A DNA stretch of 64,000 bases from Streptomyces formicae. Its GTDB lineage: Bacteria > Actinomycetota > Actinomycetes > Streptomycetales > Streptomycetaceae. A model generated the notes under the pieces. It had not been told where the DNA came from and ran no database searches. It saw only the letters and a program-made list of their open reading frames with translations. This document shows positions 42,017 through 49,850 of this stretch, piece after piece. The DNA lies in NCBI RefSeq assembly GCF_002556545.1, contig NZ_CP022685.1:7914001-7978000 (forward strand), written 5' to 3'. The position numbers and the translations under genes were made by a program. The stretch's first letter is position 1. Each line of letters begins with the position of its first letter.

Positions 42017-42913
42017 ATGCGGAACATCGTGGTCGTCGACGCCCCCTCCAACCTGGGCCTGCGCCCACCCGCCCCCGGCACCGTGCCCGGCTGCTACAAG
42101 CTGGCCGGGGCCATGCGGGAGCGGGGGATCCTGCGCAGGCTCGGCGCCTTCGAGGGCGGGGTCGTGGTGCCGCCGCGCTACGACAGGGGGGACTGGCAGG
42201 AGGGCGACGGCGTCTTCAACGCGGACGCCATCGCCTCCTACACGGTGCGGCTCGCCGACCGGATCGAACACCACGTACGCGCCGGTGACTTCCTCGTCGT
42301 GCTCGGCGGCGACTGCTCCATCCAGCTCGGCGCGGCACTCGCACTGCGCCGCATGGGGCGGTACGGCATCGCGGCCGTCGACGGCTCCGCGGACTTCCGG
42401 CACACCGGCAACTCCCCGAGCGTCGGCGCCGCGGGCGGCGAGGAACTCGCCCTCGCCACCGGGCGCGGCCAGGCCGACCTCACCGACATCGAGGGGCTGC
42501 GGCCCTATCTGCGCGACGAGGACGTACGCCTCTTCGGGATGCGGGACGACGACGAGGACCGCGCCGAGTTCAGGGACCTGAAGATCTCCAACGCCACCGT
42601 CGGCGAGATCAGGCAGTGGGGCCCCGACACCGTCGCCCGCGCCGTCGTGCAGACCCTCGAAGTGCCCGTCCTCGACGGCTTCTGGGTGCACCTGGACGCC
42701 GACGTGCTCGACCCGACCGTGATGCCCGCCGTCGACAGCCCCGACGACGGTGGACTGTTCCCCGACGAACTCCTCGCGCTGCTGCGGCCGTTGGTGAACT
42801 CGCCGCGCTGCGTCGGCCTGAACCTCACCATCTACGACCCCGACCTCGACCCGTCGGGCGCGGCGGGCGACCTCCTCGCGGACCTCCTCGTGGCCGCCTT
42901 TGCGGAATCCTGA
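42017..42913 (+). CDS. Arginase/agmatinase-fold protein with altered metal site
   Basis: A 298-residue ureohydrolase-fold protein. The three metal-binding blocks are present but changed. The first is GGDC at 97-100, where arginases have GGDH. The second is DGSAD at 122-126 in place of DAHAD. The third, HLDADVLDP (225-233), keeps both aspartates (227, 229). Both histidine ligands are thus replaced, by Cys100 and Ser124. It may bind other metals, be inactive, or act on another substrate. I prefer ATG 42017, with AGGATGAG upstream; ATG 42008 and GTG 41996 are alternatives. Confidence 0.8.
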   Translation: MRNIVVVDAPSNLGLRPPAPGTVPGCYKLAGAMRERGILRRLGAFEGGVVVPPRYDRGDWQEGDGVFNADAIASYTVRLADRIEHHVRAGDFLVVLGGDCSIQLGAALALRRMGRYGIAAVDGSADFRHTGNSPSVGAAGGEELALATGRGQADLTDIEGLRPYLRDEDVRLFGMRDDDEDRAEFRDLKISNATVGEIRQWGPDTVARAVVQTLEVPVLDGFWVHLDADVLDPTVMPAVDSPDDGGLFPDELLALLRPLVNSPRCVGLNLTIYDPDLDPSGAAGDLLADLLVAAFAES

Positions 42914-42953
42914 CCGGGAGAACCCCTGGTCGCCGCCCGGTCGAACGTGTTCC

Positions 42954-44927
42954 ATGGTGATCGTGAAGACCACCGTGCGCCGTGACGTACTGACCCTGCC
43001 CGCCGCCCCGTTGGGTCCGGAGAACCCCCTGCCCGCGCTGCGGCCGCTCGACGAAGTGCACACCCTGGACGAGCGTGCCAAGGAAGGGCTGCCGCGCGAC
43101 ATGGCGCGCCAGCTCGGCTACGAGCCGCTGCGCGGCATCCTGCCCGTACGGCTCCTCGACGGATACGGCCGGGAACGGACCGAGACGCCGATCGACACGC
43201 TCGTCATCGAGAACGACCGGCTGCGCGCCACCGTCCTGCCCGGCTACGGCGGCCGCGTCCACTCCCTCTTCCACAAGCCCGCCGGGCGCGAACTCCTCTA
43301 CCGCAACCCGGTGTTGCAGCCCGCCGCCTTCGCGCTCAACGGCGCCTGGTTCTCCGGCGGCATCGAGTGGAACATCGGTGCCACCGGGCACACCACGCTG
43401 TCCTGCGCGCCGCTGCACGCCGCCCGCGTGACCGCCCCCGACGGCGGCGAGATGCTGCGCCTGTGGGAGTGGGAGCGGCTGCGCGACCTGCCCTTCCAGG
43501 TGGACCTGTGGCTGCCCGAAGGCTCCGACTTCCTGCACGTCGGCGTGCGGATCCGCAATCCGCACGAGCGGCCCGCGCCCGTCTACTGGTGGTCGAACAT
43601 CGCGGTGCCCGAGGAGCGCAGGGTGCTCGCGCCCGCCGACGAGGCGTGGCGGTTCGCGTACGCGGGCGGCCTCGACCGGGTGCCGGTGCCCGAGTGCGAC
43701 GGCGTCGACCGGACGTATCCGGCGCGCAGCGAATACCCCGCCGACTACTTCTACGACGTGCCGGACGGCACCCGGCGCTGGATCGCCGCGCTCGACGCCG
43801 AGGGGCACGGTCTCGCGCAGACCTCGACGGACCGGCTGCGCGGCCGCAAGCTCTTCGTCTGGGGCACGGGCACCGGCGGCAGGCGCTGGCAGGAGTGGCT
43901 CACCGAGCCGGGCACCCCGGGCTACGCCGAGATCCAGGCGGGCCTCGCGCGCACCCAGCTCGAACACGTACGCCTCGACGCCGAGAGCGAGTTCAGCTGG
44001 CTGGAGTCGTACGGACCGCTGTCCGCCGACCCCTCCCTCGTGCACGGCGACTGGGCTGGCGCCCGGGGCGAGGCCGAGGCGCGGCTCGCCGAAGCGCTGC
44101 CGCGCGAGGCCGTCGACGCCGCCTACGAGGCGTGGCTGACCTGCGCCGACACCGAGCCCGGCGAGTCGCTCGCCACCGGCTCGGGTTGGGGCGCGCTCGA
44201 AGTGCTGCGCGCCGAGTACAAGATGCCGGGCACGCCCTTCGCCGAGTCGACGCTCGGCCCCGAGCAGGCGCCCTGGCTCGAACTGCTGCACACCGGGGCC
44301 GTGCCCGAGCCCCGCCGCGTCGCCCCGCCGGGCCCGACCCTGGTCTCGCCCCACTGGCGCGACATGCTGGAGACCGCGCCCGCGCGGCCGCAGGCCGAGT
44401 ACCACCTCGGCATCGCGCAGTGGCACGCGGGCGACCGGGCGCAGGCCGTCCGCAGCTGGGAGCGCGGCCTCGAACTCGCCCCGTCCCGCTGGCCGTTGCT
44501 GCGCTGCCTCGCCGTCGCCGACCAGGCCGAGGGGCACGCGGAGCGGGCCGCCGACAGCTACGCGGCCGCCTTCGACGACCTCTGCGAGGAGCGCAGGGAC
44601 GACGGTGAGCTCTGGACGGCCGCGACCGCGGCGCTCGGCAGGGAGGCGATGGCCGCGCTGCTCGCGGTGGGGCGGACCGAGGCGGCCCGCGCGGTGTGGG
44701 AACGGCTGCACGCGCGGACGCGGAACGAGGGGAGGTTCCGCCTCGTCGAGGCCCAACTGCTCTTCGCCGAGGGGGACATGGACGGCGTGCGGGCCGTCTT
44801 CGAAGCGGGCTTCGAGGCGGCCGACCTGCGGGAGGGCGCGGAGACCGTGGGCGCGCTGTGGGCCGCGGCGACCGGCGAGGAGATACCGGCGCGGTACGAC
44901 TTCCGGATGCGGCCGCCGGGGGAGTGA
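42954..44927 (+). CDS. DUF5107 (aldose-epimerase-like) protein with TPR tail
   Basis: A 657-residue protein. The first 330 residues match DUF5107, a galactose-mutarotase-like beta-sandwich: VIENDRLRATVLPGYGGRVHSLFHKPAGRELLYRNP and WFSGGIEWNIGATGHT. The remaining half is alpha-helical TPR-type repeats: AEYHLGIAQWHAGDRAQAVRSWERGLELAPSRWPLLRCLAVADQAEG. It likely binds carbohydrate with a protein-interaction arm. It is cytoplasmic with no signal peptide. No obvious RBS precedes ATG 42954, so the start is uncertain. Confidence 0.8.
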   Translation: MVIVKTTVRRDVLTLPAAPLGPENPLPALRPLDEVHTLDERAKEGLPRDMARQLGYEPLRGILPVRLLDGYGRERTETPIDTLVIENDRLRATVLPGYGGRVHSLFHKPAGRELLYRNPVLQPAAFALNGAWFSGGIEWNIGATGHTTLSCAPLHAARVTAPDGGEMLRLWEWERLRDLPFQVDLWLPEGSDFLHVGVRIRNPHERPAPVYWWSNIAVPEERRVLAPADEAWRFAYAGGLDRVPVPECDGVDRTYPARSEYPADYFYDVPDGTRRWIAALDAEGHGLAQTSTDRLRGRKLFVWGTGTGGRRWQEWLTEPGTPGYAEIQAGLARTQLEHVRLDAESEFSWLESYGPLSADPSLVHGDWAGARGEAEARLAEALPREAVDAAYEAWLTCADTEPGESLATGSGWGALEVLRAEYKMPGTPFAESTLGPEQAPWLELLHTGAVPEPRRVAPPGPTLVSPHWRDMLETAPARPQAEYHLGIAQWHAGDRAQAVRSWERGLELAPSRWPLLRCLAVADQAEGHAERAADSYAAAFDDLCEERRDDGELWTAATAALGREAMAALLAVGRTEAARAVWERLHARTRNEGRFRLVEAQLLFAEGDMDGVRAVFEAGFEAADLREGAETVGALWAAATGEEIPARYDFRMRPPGE

Positions 44928-44934
44928 GGCGGCA

Positions 44935-44958
44935 GGGGCCCGCCTGTCGGCGGGCCCC
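44935..44958. terminator. Bidirectional hairpin terminator
   Basis: GGGGCCCGCC (44935-44944) and GGCGGGCCCC (44949-44958) form a perfect 10-bp stem around TGTC. It lies between the convergent DUF5107 and amidohydrolase genes. Confidence 0.85.
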
Positions 44959-44981
44959 AACTGCTCTTCGGGCAGTGCGAG

Positions 44982-46280
44982 TTACACCAGCTTGCCGTTC
45001 CTGGCCACGACGCGGCCGCCGTGCACCACCATGTCCCGCTGCGGCATGTCCACCACGACCTGCGGCAGGCACTCGGCGCGGACGAGGACGAAGTCGGCGG
45101 GGGCGCCCGGCTCCAGGTCGGCGCGGTCGAGGCCCATCACGTCGGAGCCGCCGTGCGCGCCCACGCGGTAGCAGTCCGCGAGTTCCTCGTCGAGGCGCAC
45201 ATCGGTGACCCAGCCGAGCAGGTGCGTGCGGTGCAGCATGTCCGCGTTGCCGAACGGGCTCCACGCGTCGCGCACGCCGTCCGAACCGAGCCCGACCCGC
45301 ACCCCGTGCTCGCGCAGTTTCGCGATGGGCAGGACCAGCGACTCGCTGGGCGCCACCGTGGTGAGGGAGATGTCCAGATCGCCCAAGTCGGCCGCCATGG
45401 CGGCCAGTTCGCGGTCGGCGAGCTTGGGCAGGCAGAAGACGTGGCTGACCGTGACCTTGCCGCGCAGGGAGAGCGCGCGGGTGCGGTCGATGATGGCCCG
45501 CAGGACCTTCGTGCCCTTCTCGTCCCGGTCGTGCAGGTGGATGTCGACGCCCACCCCGTGCCGGTCCGCGAGGCCGAAGACCAGGTCGAGCTGCTCGTCC
45601 ATGGCGTGGTCGAAGCTGATCGGGTCGATGCCGCCGACCAGGTCGATCCGCCCCGAGCGGGCCGCCTCCTCGAGGAGCTCGGCCGTGCCGGGGGTCCGTA
45701 CGACGCCGTGCTGCGGGAACGCCACGATCTGTACGTCCAGCGCGTGCCGCAGACGGTCGCGGGCCGTGTCGACGCCCTCCACGCCGGCCAGGTCGTAGGC
45801 GGGCGCCACGTCCACGTGGGCGCGCATCGCGCGGGTGCCGCGGGTCACGGCGTGCGCCATCAGGCCGTACGCGCGCTCGCCGACCGGACGGGGCTGGCTC
45901 TTGAACAGCTCCACGTCCTGCGCGACGTAGTCGGCGATGCCGCTCGCGGGCTTCCGCGTCACCCAGTCCCCGCCCCAGGTGGTCTTGTCCGGGTGGATGT
46001 GGGCGTCCACCAGCGAGGGCAGCGCGACGCGCCCGTCGCAGTCGACCACCTCGGCGCCGTGCGGCGCGCGGCCGCCGGTGATCCTGCCGTCGACCACCGT
46101 CAGGTCCACGGGTGTCCGCGCGCCGAAGGGGCGCACGTCGCGGAAGACCACGGCCTTGCGGCGCTTGTCGTCGCGCGCGCCGGGCGCGGCCGCCGCGGAC
46201 GGCGCGGCCGAGGCGGCGGCTCCCGTGCCGGCCAGGGCGGCGGCTCCGGCGAGCATGCCGCGGCGGGACAGTGGCGTCAT
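44982..46280 (-). CDS. Tat-exported amidohydrolase (cytosine-deaminase-like)
   Basis: A 432-residue metal-dependent hydrolase. The Tat leader is LSRRGMLAGAAALAGTGAAA. The amidohydrolase barrel has the metal site in LVDAHIHPD, then VDIHLHDRDEKGTKVL, VSHVFCLPKL and the catalytic Asp in VGLGSDGVRDAWSPFG. This block set resembles CodA-type cytosine deaminases and related N-acyl hydrolases. AGGAG precedes the ATG. It follows a second Tat amidohydrolase by 88 bp in the same direction, probably under the GntR regulator. The substrate is unknown. Confidence 0.85.
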   Translation of the reverse strand: MTPLSRRGMLAGAAALAGTGAAASAAPSAAAAPGARDDKRRKAVVFRDVRPFGARTPVDLTVVDGRITGGRAPHGAEVVDCDGRVALPSLVDAHIHPDKTTWGGDWVTRKPASGIADYVAQDVELFKSQPRPVGERAYGLMAHAVTRGTRAMRAHVDVAPAYDLAGVEGVDTARDRLRHALDVQIVAFPQHGVVRTPGTAELLEEAARSGRIDLVGGIDPISFDHAMDEQLDLVFGLADRHGVGVDIHLHDRDEKGTKVLRAIIDRTRALSLRGKVTVSHVFCLPKLADRELAAMAADLGDLDISLTTVAPSESLVLPIAKLREHGVRVGLGSDGVRDAWSPFGNADMLHRTHLLGWVTDVRLDEELADCYRVGAHGGSDVMGLDRADLEPGAPADFVLVRAECLPQVVVDMPQRDMVVHGGRVVARNGKLV

Positions 46281-46368
46281 GGGGACTCCTTCGGGGTGCG
46301 GGCGGAGGTGGGGCGGAAGGGGCGGAAGGGACGAGATGTGGACGGGAGGCGGCCGGGAGGCGGCCGGG

Positions 46369-47664
46369 TCAGACCGGGACGCCCGCGCGGACCACGCGGA
46401 CGGGCTTCTTGAGGACCGAGACATCGGCCAGCGGGTCGCCGTCGAGGAGGACCGCGTCACCGGCGAAGCCGCGCGCGAGACGTCCTGCCGTGCCCTGGAG
46501 GCCCAGGAGGCGCGCGGCACCTGTGGTGGCCGTGCGGATCGCGTCGAGCGCGGGCAGGCCCGCCGCGCGCATCAGCTCCACCTCGCCGCCGATCGGGTCC
46601 ACCGTGCCGCCGGAGGAGTCCGTGCCCGCGGCGAGCGGCACCCCGAGCTCGTGGGCGGCGCGCACCGCGCGCTTGAGCACCGGCAGATAGGTGCGGCCGC
46701 GCTCGGCGAGCACCGGGTCGTCGGACTCGGCGAGCCCGGCGATGGCGGTGAGCGTCGGCGTGAAGTACGTGCCCCTGCGGCGCATCTCGCGCAGGGTGCG
46801 CTCGCCGACGAACACGCCGTGCTCCAGTGACCGGATGCCCGCCATGACGGCGTCGTGACAGCCCTTCTCGCTGTAGCTGTGGCAGAGCACGCCCTTGCCG
46901 CCGCGCCGGGCGGCCGCGACGACGGCGGACAACTGCTCGCGGTCGTACACCTGCGCGAGCGGGTCCTGCTCGGGCAGCCCGGCGCGCTCGTTCACACGGG
47001 TCTTGATGACGTCGGCGCCCCGGGCGAGATTGACCTCGACGACGCGGCGCAGGGCCTCGGGCGAGCGCACGCCCTCCTTGAGCCCGGCGAGCGGGGTCAG
47101 GTCCGGGTCGGCGAGGACCGTGTCGCCGAGGTCGGGCGTGACGAAGATGCCCGCGGCGCGCAGCCGGGGCGCGAGCTCGGGCACCTGGCGGGCCAACTCC
47201 CGTACGGCGATGTCCTGGTAGAAGTTGGTCGAACCGCTGCGGGCGGTGGTCGCGCCCTTGCGTACGGCGTCCCGTGCCTCGGCGGCGGTGTTCAGGTGGA
47301 TGTGCGCCTCGACGAGTCCGGGCAGGACCCACGTGCCGTGCGCGTCGAGCACCTCGGTGCCCTCGGGCACCCGGGTCCTGCCGCGCGCGCCCGCCGCGCG
47401 GACCACGCCGCCGACGATGACGACCACCGCGTCCTCGGTGACCTCGCCGGTCGCGGGGTCGAGCAGGGTGCCGCCCTCGATGACGAGGTCCCCGCCGACG
47501 CCGCGGCGCCCCGTCCTCTCTTCCGGCCTCTCCTCCGTCCTCTCCGCGGCCGCCGACGGCGTCGCCGAGAGTGCCGCCGCGGTGCCCGCCAGCGCCGCGG
47601 CGCCCGCGAGGATGCCGCGCCGGGTGAGGCGGGAGGAGGGCGGCGGGGTGTTCTCAACGCACAT
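46369..47664 (-). CDS. Tat-exported amidohydrolase (imidazolonepropionase-like)
   Basis: A 431-residue exported amidohydrolase. The leader LTRRGILAGAAALAGTAAAL is nearly the same as that of the downstream amidohydrolase. The mature domain differs: LPGLVEAHIHLN metal site, GVLCHSYSEKGCHDAVMAGIRSLEHGVFV, and the late LAAGTDSSGGTV. This is the imidazolonepropionase/prolidase-like branch, acting on cyclic amides or dipeptides. AGGAG precedes the ATG. Palindromic GTATAC sites just upstream imply GntR control. Confidence 0.85.
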   Translation of the reverse strand: MCVENTPPPSSRLTRRGILAGAAALAGTAAALSATPSAAAERTEERPEERTGRRGVGGDLVIEGGTLLDPATGEVTEDAVVVIVGGVVRAAGARGRTRVPEGTEVLDAHGTWVLPGLVEAHIHLNTAAEARDAVRKGATTARSGSTNFYQDIAVRELARQVPELAPRLRAAGIFVTPDLGDTVLADPDLTPLAGLKEGVRSPEALRRVVEVNLARGADVIKTRVNERAGLPEQDPLAQVYDREQLSAVVAAARRGGKGVLCHSYSEKGCHDAVMAGIRSLEHGVFVGERTLREMRRRGTYFTPTLTAIAGLAESDDPVLAERGRTYLPVLKRAVRAAHELGVPLAAGTDSSGGTVDPIGGEVELMRAAGLPALDAIRTATTGAARLLGLQGTAGRLARGFAGDAVLLDGDPLADVSVLKKPVRVVRAGVPV

Positions 47665-47710
47665 CTGGTGACTCCTGGGGAGGGCGAGCGGAGGGGAGGC
47701 GTCCGCCAGT

Positions 47711-47721
47711 TTGTATACCAA
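47711..47721. promoter_or_regulatory. GntR-type operator site 1
   Basis: TTGTATACCAA (TTGGTATACAA on the coding strand) is a near-perfect palindrome of the GntR/FadR operator type. It is 47 bp upstream of the amidohydrolase start and includes a -10-like TATACA, so binding would cover the promoter. Confidence 0.65.
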
Positions 47722-47805
47722 GAGTGAGGTGCCTGCAAGGGCGGGTGCGGAGCTTGCGGGATATTGCGGGGTAATTACCGGGAGGGGTGGGTGGTGGAAC
47801 CGTCG

Positions 47806-47818
47806 TTGGTATACCGAA
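47806..47818. promoter_or_regulatory. GntR-type operator site 2
   Basis: TTGGTATACCGAA shares the GGTATACC core with site 1, 85-95 bp away. Two GTATAC palindromes in one 192-bp gap of a high-GC genome point to a paired operator, possibly looped. Confidence 0.6.
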
Positions 47819-47856
47819 GTGGATTGGGGTGACCCTGTGGGGCGGCGCTCGGCCGC

Positions 47857-48555
47857 TCAGGCCGACCCGCTCTCCTCGAAGAGCGCCCGCAGCGCCACCG
47901 CCCGGCTGTCCCGCACGTGCAGCAGCGTGCTCGCCGCCGCCGTCTCCTCGTCGCCCGCCGCGATGTGCCGGTAGACCAGGCGGTGCTGGGACCGCATGTG
48001 GTCCGGCTCCGCGCGCATCCCGAAGAGCAGCTGGAGCTGCCAGCTCAGCTGTTCCATGGTGCGTACGAGCAGGGGATTGCCGGTGAGCGCCACGATGCCC
48101 TCGTGGAAAGCCGTGTGCGCGGCGGTCTCGCGCGGACCGTCGTCGGCCCGCGACGCCGCCTCCGCGTGGTCGAGCGTGGCCCGCAGCGCGGCGAGCCCCG
48201 GAGGCTCGGCCGGGGAGCTCTCCGCCACCCGGCGCGCCGCGATCCTGGACGCCTGGACGGCGAGCGGTTCCCACACCTCGTACAGATGCCGTACGTCGGC
48301 GGGCTCCAGACGGCGCACCCGTACGCCGCTGTGCGGCAGGAGTTCGAGGAGGCCCTCGGCGACCAGCGCGCGCAACGCCTCGCGGACCGGCACGCGGGAC
48401 ATCCGCAACTCCTCGGCGACCTCGCGCTCGACCAGGCGCGCGCCCAGGGCGTAGCGGCGGTCGATGATGCGCTGCCGGACGGCCTCGCGTGCCTGGACGC
48501 TCAACGACGTCCGTTCCGCACTGCCCGTCGTACCGTCCGCCGTGCTGCCCGCCAC
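47857..48555 (-). CDS. GntR/FadR-family transcriptional regulator
   Basis: A 232-residue regulator. The winged helix-turn-helix (about 15-75: REAVRQRIIDRRYALGARLVEREVAEELRMSRVPVREALRAL) is followed by an FCD-type all-helical effector domain (AHTAFHEGIVALTGNPLLVRTMEQL, with His residues that usually hold a metal). It lies directly upstream of the two amidohydrolase genes. It likely represses them through the GTATAC sites until a substrate-derived ligand binds. GTG 48555 is favoured by GGAGG spacing; GTG 48561 is close behind. Confidence 0.9.
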   Translation of the reverse strand: MAGSTADGTTGSAERTSLSVQAREAVRQRIIDRRYALGARLVEREVAEELRMSRVPVREALRALVAEGLLELLPHSGVRVRRLEPADVRHLYEVWEPLAVQASRIAARRVAESSPAEPPGLAALRATLDHAEAASRADDGPRETAAHTAFHEGIVALTGNPLLVRTMEQLSWQLQLLFGMRAEPDHMRSQHRLVYRHIAAGDEETAAASTLLHVRDSRAVALRALFEESGSA

Positions 48556-48578
48556 GTGCACCGTCCTCCGTTCGGTCA

Positions 48579-48593
48579 GGGGCAGCCTGCCCC
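48579..48593 (-). terminator. Short hairpin after the VOC gene
   Basis: GGGGCA and TGCCCC pair around a 3-nt loop, 18 bp past the VOC-gene stop (reading leftward). It could end that transcript before the gntR promoter. It is short and has no T-run. Confidence 0.35.
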
Positions 48594-48610
48594 GCCGTGG
48601 AGGATACGGG

Positions 48611-48967
48611 TCAGTCCGTGCCGCCGCGGCGGTCCACGTACTCGAAGACGGCGCCGTCCGGGTGCATCGCGATCAGATTGCGGCCGACCGGGGTCGGGAC
48701 CGGGCCCGCGATGACGCGGGCGCCGGAGGCGTTCAGGACGGCGTACGCCTCGTCCACGTCCTGCACCGCGATGGTCGCCGACACCTTGCGGAGCACTTCG
48801 AGCTCCGCCTCGGGGCCGCTCATCAGCAGGAAGCAGCCCACCGCGGCCACGGACACGCCGCCGCGCTCGAAGCGCATGGCCTTGCCGCCCGCGAGCCGCT
48901 CGTAGAACACGACCGAGGACTCCAGGTCCTCGACGCAGATCCGCAGCGTGGTTCCCAGGATCTCCAT
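48611..48967 (-). CDS. VOC (glyoxalase/bleomycin-resistance) family protein
   Basis: A 118-residue protein with one paired beta-alpha-beta-beta-beta fold: LGTTLRICVEDLESSVVFYERLAGG, then GPEAELEVLRKVSATIAVQDVDEAYAVLNASGA and a final MHPDGAVFEYVDR. The C-terminal Glu in VFEYV is the usual metal ligand position. Function could be dioxygenase-, glyoxalase- or antibiotic-binding-type; nothing nearby decides. Confidence 0.85.
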   Translation of the reverse strand: MEILGTTLRICVEDLESSVVFYERLAGGKAMRFERGGVSVAAVGCFLLMSGPEAELEVLRKVSATIAVQDVDEAYAVLNASGARVIAGPVPTPVGRNLIAMHPDGAVFEYVDRRGGTD

Positions 48968-49162
48968 GATTGGAACGCCCTCACCTCTTCGACCAGCCCC
49001 ACCGGCTCCGCAACGATTTCATGATTGCCCGTGCTCCCGCCACCGGCATCGGCGACTGCGTCCCGCCGACTTCCGGGCTCGCCTCCCGGGCCAACTCCCG
49101 CGTCCGGAAAGGCCGTCGGGGGCGGCACCGTCCGGTGCCGCCCCCGACCGTCACGCCCGCCC

Positions 49163-49240
49163 TCAGGACTGGGGACGGCTGCCGTGGTTCGCGCCGTTCT
49201 TGCGGCGGGCCTTCTTCTTGCGGCGTCGCTTCGAGGACAT
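49163..49240 (-). CDS. bL37-like 25-residue ribosomal protein
   Basis: A tiny gene with an excellent RBS (GGAGGT four bases before ATG). The 25-residue product starts MSSKRRRKKKARRKN and ends GANHGSRPQS, with nearly half its residues Lys or Arg. The basic N-terminal stretch and ANHG-x-RP tail match bL37, the small extra protein found in the mycobacterial 50S subunit near the peptidyl-transferase region. The match is from memory of that short sequence. The hairpins at 49269-49286 and 49306-49319 lie upstream of it. Confidence 0.7.
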   Translation of the reverse strand: MSSKRRRKKKARRKNGANHGSRPQS

Positions 49241-49268
49241 GGATACCTCCGTGGTTCCGATGGTGCTT

Positions 49269-49319
49269 CCCGGGTGCGAACCCGGGCGATCACGCGCCGC
49301 CTACCCCGGGGAAAACCCC
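49269..49319. other. Two adjacent GC hairpins in a divergent gap
   Basis: CCCGGG-TGCGAA-CCCGGG (49269-49286) and CGGGG-AAAA-CCCCG (49306-49319) are perfect short stems. They lie between the bL37-like gene (leftward) and the holin-like gene (rightward). In the leftward sense both fall in the likely leader of the bL37-like mRNA. Confidence 0.5.
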
Positions 49320-49410
49320 GTCATGGCGTGGCCTTCGTCACACGCGCCTCGTGGGCATCAGCCGACGTCTCGGACCGTTACCCGTCCAAGGCCCCGGGTA
49401 CCCGGGCGCC

Positions 49411-49785
49411 ATGACTGGCCTCGAGAAACCTCTGACCGACGAACTGGTCCGCACGATCCGCGCCGAACTCCGCGAGGAGTTGCGGGAGTCGCTCCGCGAG
49501 GCGACCAGGAAGCAGCGTCGCGCGGCCACGCTCTACGCCGCCGCCGGTGCCGCCGCGTTCTACGCGGGCGCCGCGTCGGCGCTGGCCGTCGGCCTTGTCA
49601 TCGGGCTCGGACTGCCCGACTGGGCGGCCGCGCTGATCGTGGCGGGGCTGCTCGGGCTCGGTGCGGTGCTTTTGCGGAGGGCCGCGAGGGGTGGGAGCGT
49701 CGCGCCTGCGTCTTCGGCTGCGGCGTCACCTGTGCCGCCTGTGCCCTCCGCGCCGCCGACTGTGCCGCCGCAGCGACAGCGGTGA
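49411..49785 (+). CDS. Phage-holin-family-like membrane protein (Holin-X type)
   Basis: A 124-residue protein. A charged helical N-terminus (TDELVRTIRAELREELRESLREATRKQRR) is followed by two membrane segments (ATLYAAAGAAAFYAGAASALAVGLVIGLGL and WAAALIVAGLLGLGAVLL) and a Pro/Ser/Ala-rich tail. This matches the actinobacterial 'phage holin family' (Holin-X) proteins, common on chromosomes and not tied to prophage. Function is unknown. No RBS close to ATG 49411 is strong. Confidence 0.65.
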   Translation: MTGLEKPLTDELVRTIRAELREELRESLREATRKQRRAATLYAAAGAAAFYAGAASALAVGLVIGLGLPDWAAALIVAGLLGLGAVLLRRAARGGSVAPASSAAASPVPPVPSAPPTVPPQRQR

Positions 49786-49805
49786 TCGGATCGTGCGGGA
49801 GCGTG

Positions 49806-49850
49806 GGGGCTGGGCGCGCAGTTCCCCGCGCCCCTTATGGGGCGCCGTTG
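49806..49850. repeat. GCGGGGAACTGCGCG-type repeat, copy 2, with terminator hairpin
   Basis: CGCGCAGTTCCCCGC (49815-49829) is the exact inverse of the 15-bp core at 17281-17295. It runs into GCGCCCC-TTAT-GGGGCGC (49828-49845), a perfect 7-bp stem, at the junction of the convergent holin-like and P-loop genes. The hairpin includes the last codons of the P-loop gene. Confidence 0.75.

Noticed and set aside
42940..42954. TCGAACGTGTTCC resembling a LexA SOS box before the DUF5107 gene
   Set aside because: The GAAC and GTTC half-sites are only two bases apart; actinobacterial LexA needs four, and the outer bases do not pair.
49269..49286. Hairpin with a TTCGCAC loop that looks like a tRNA T-arm
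   Set aside because: The invariant A58 position is not met, and no matching D-arm, anticodon arm or acceptor stem could be built around it.
49411..49785. Prophage remnant suggested by the holin-like gene
   Set aside because: No other phage gene, integrase or attachment site is nearby; Holin-X type proteins are common on actinobacterial chromosomes.
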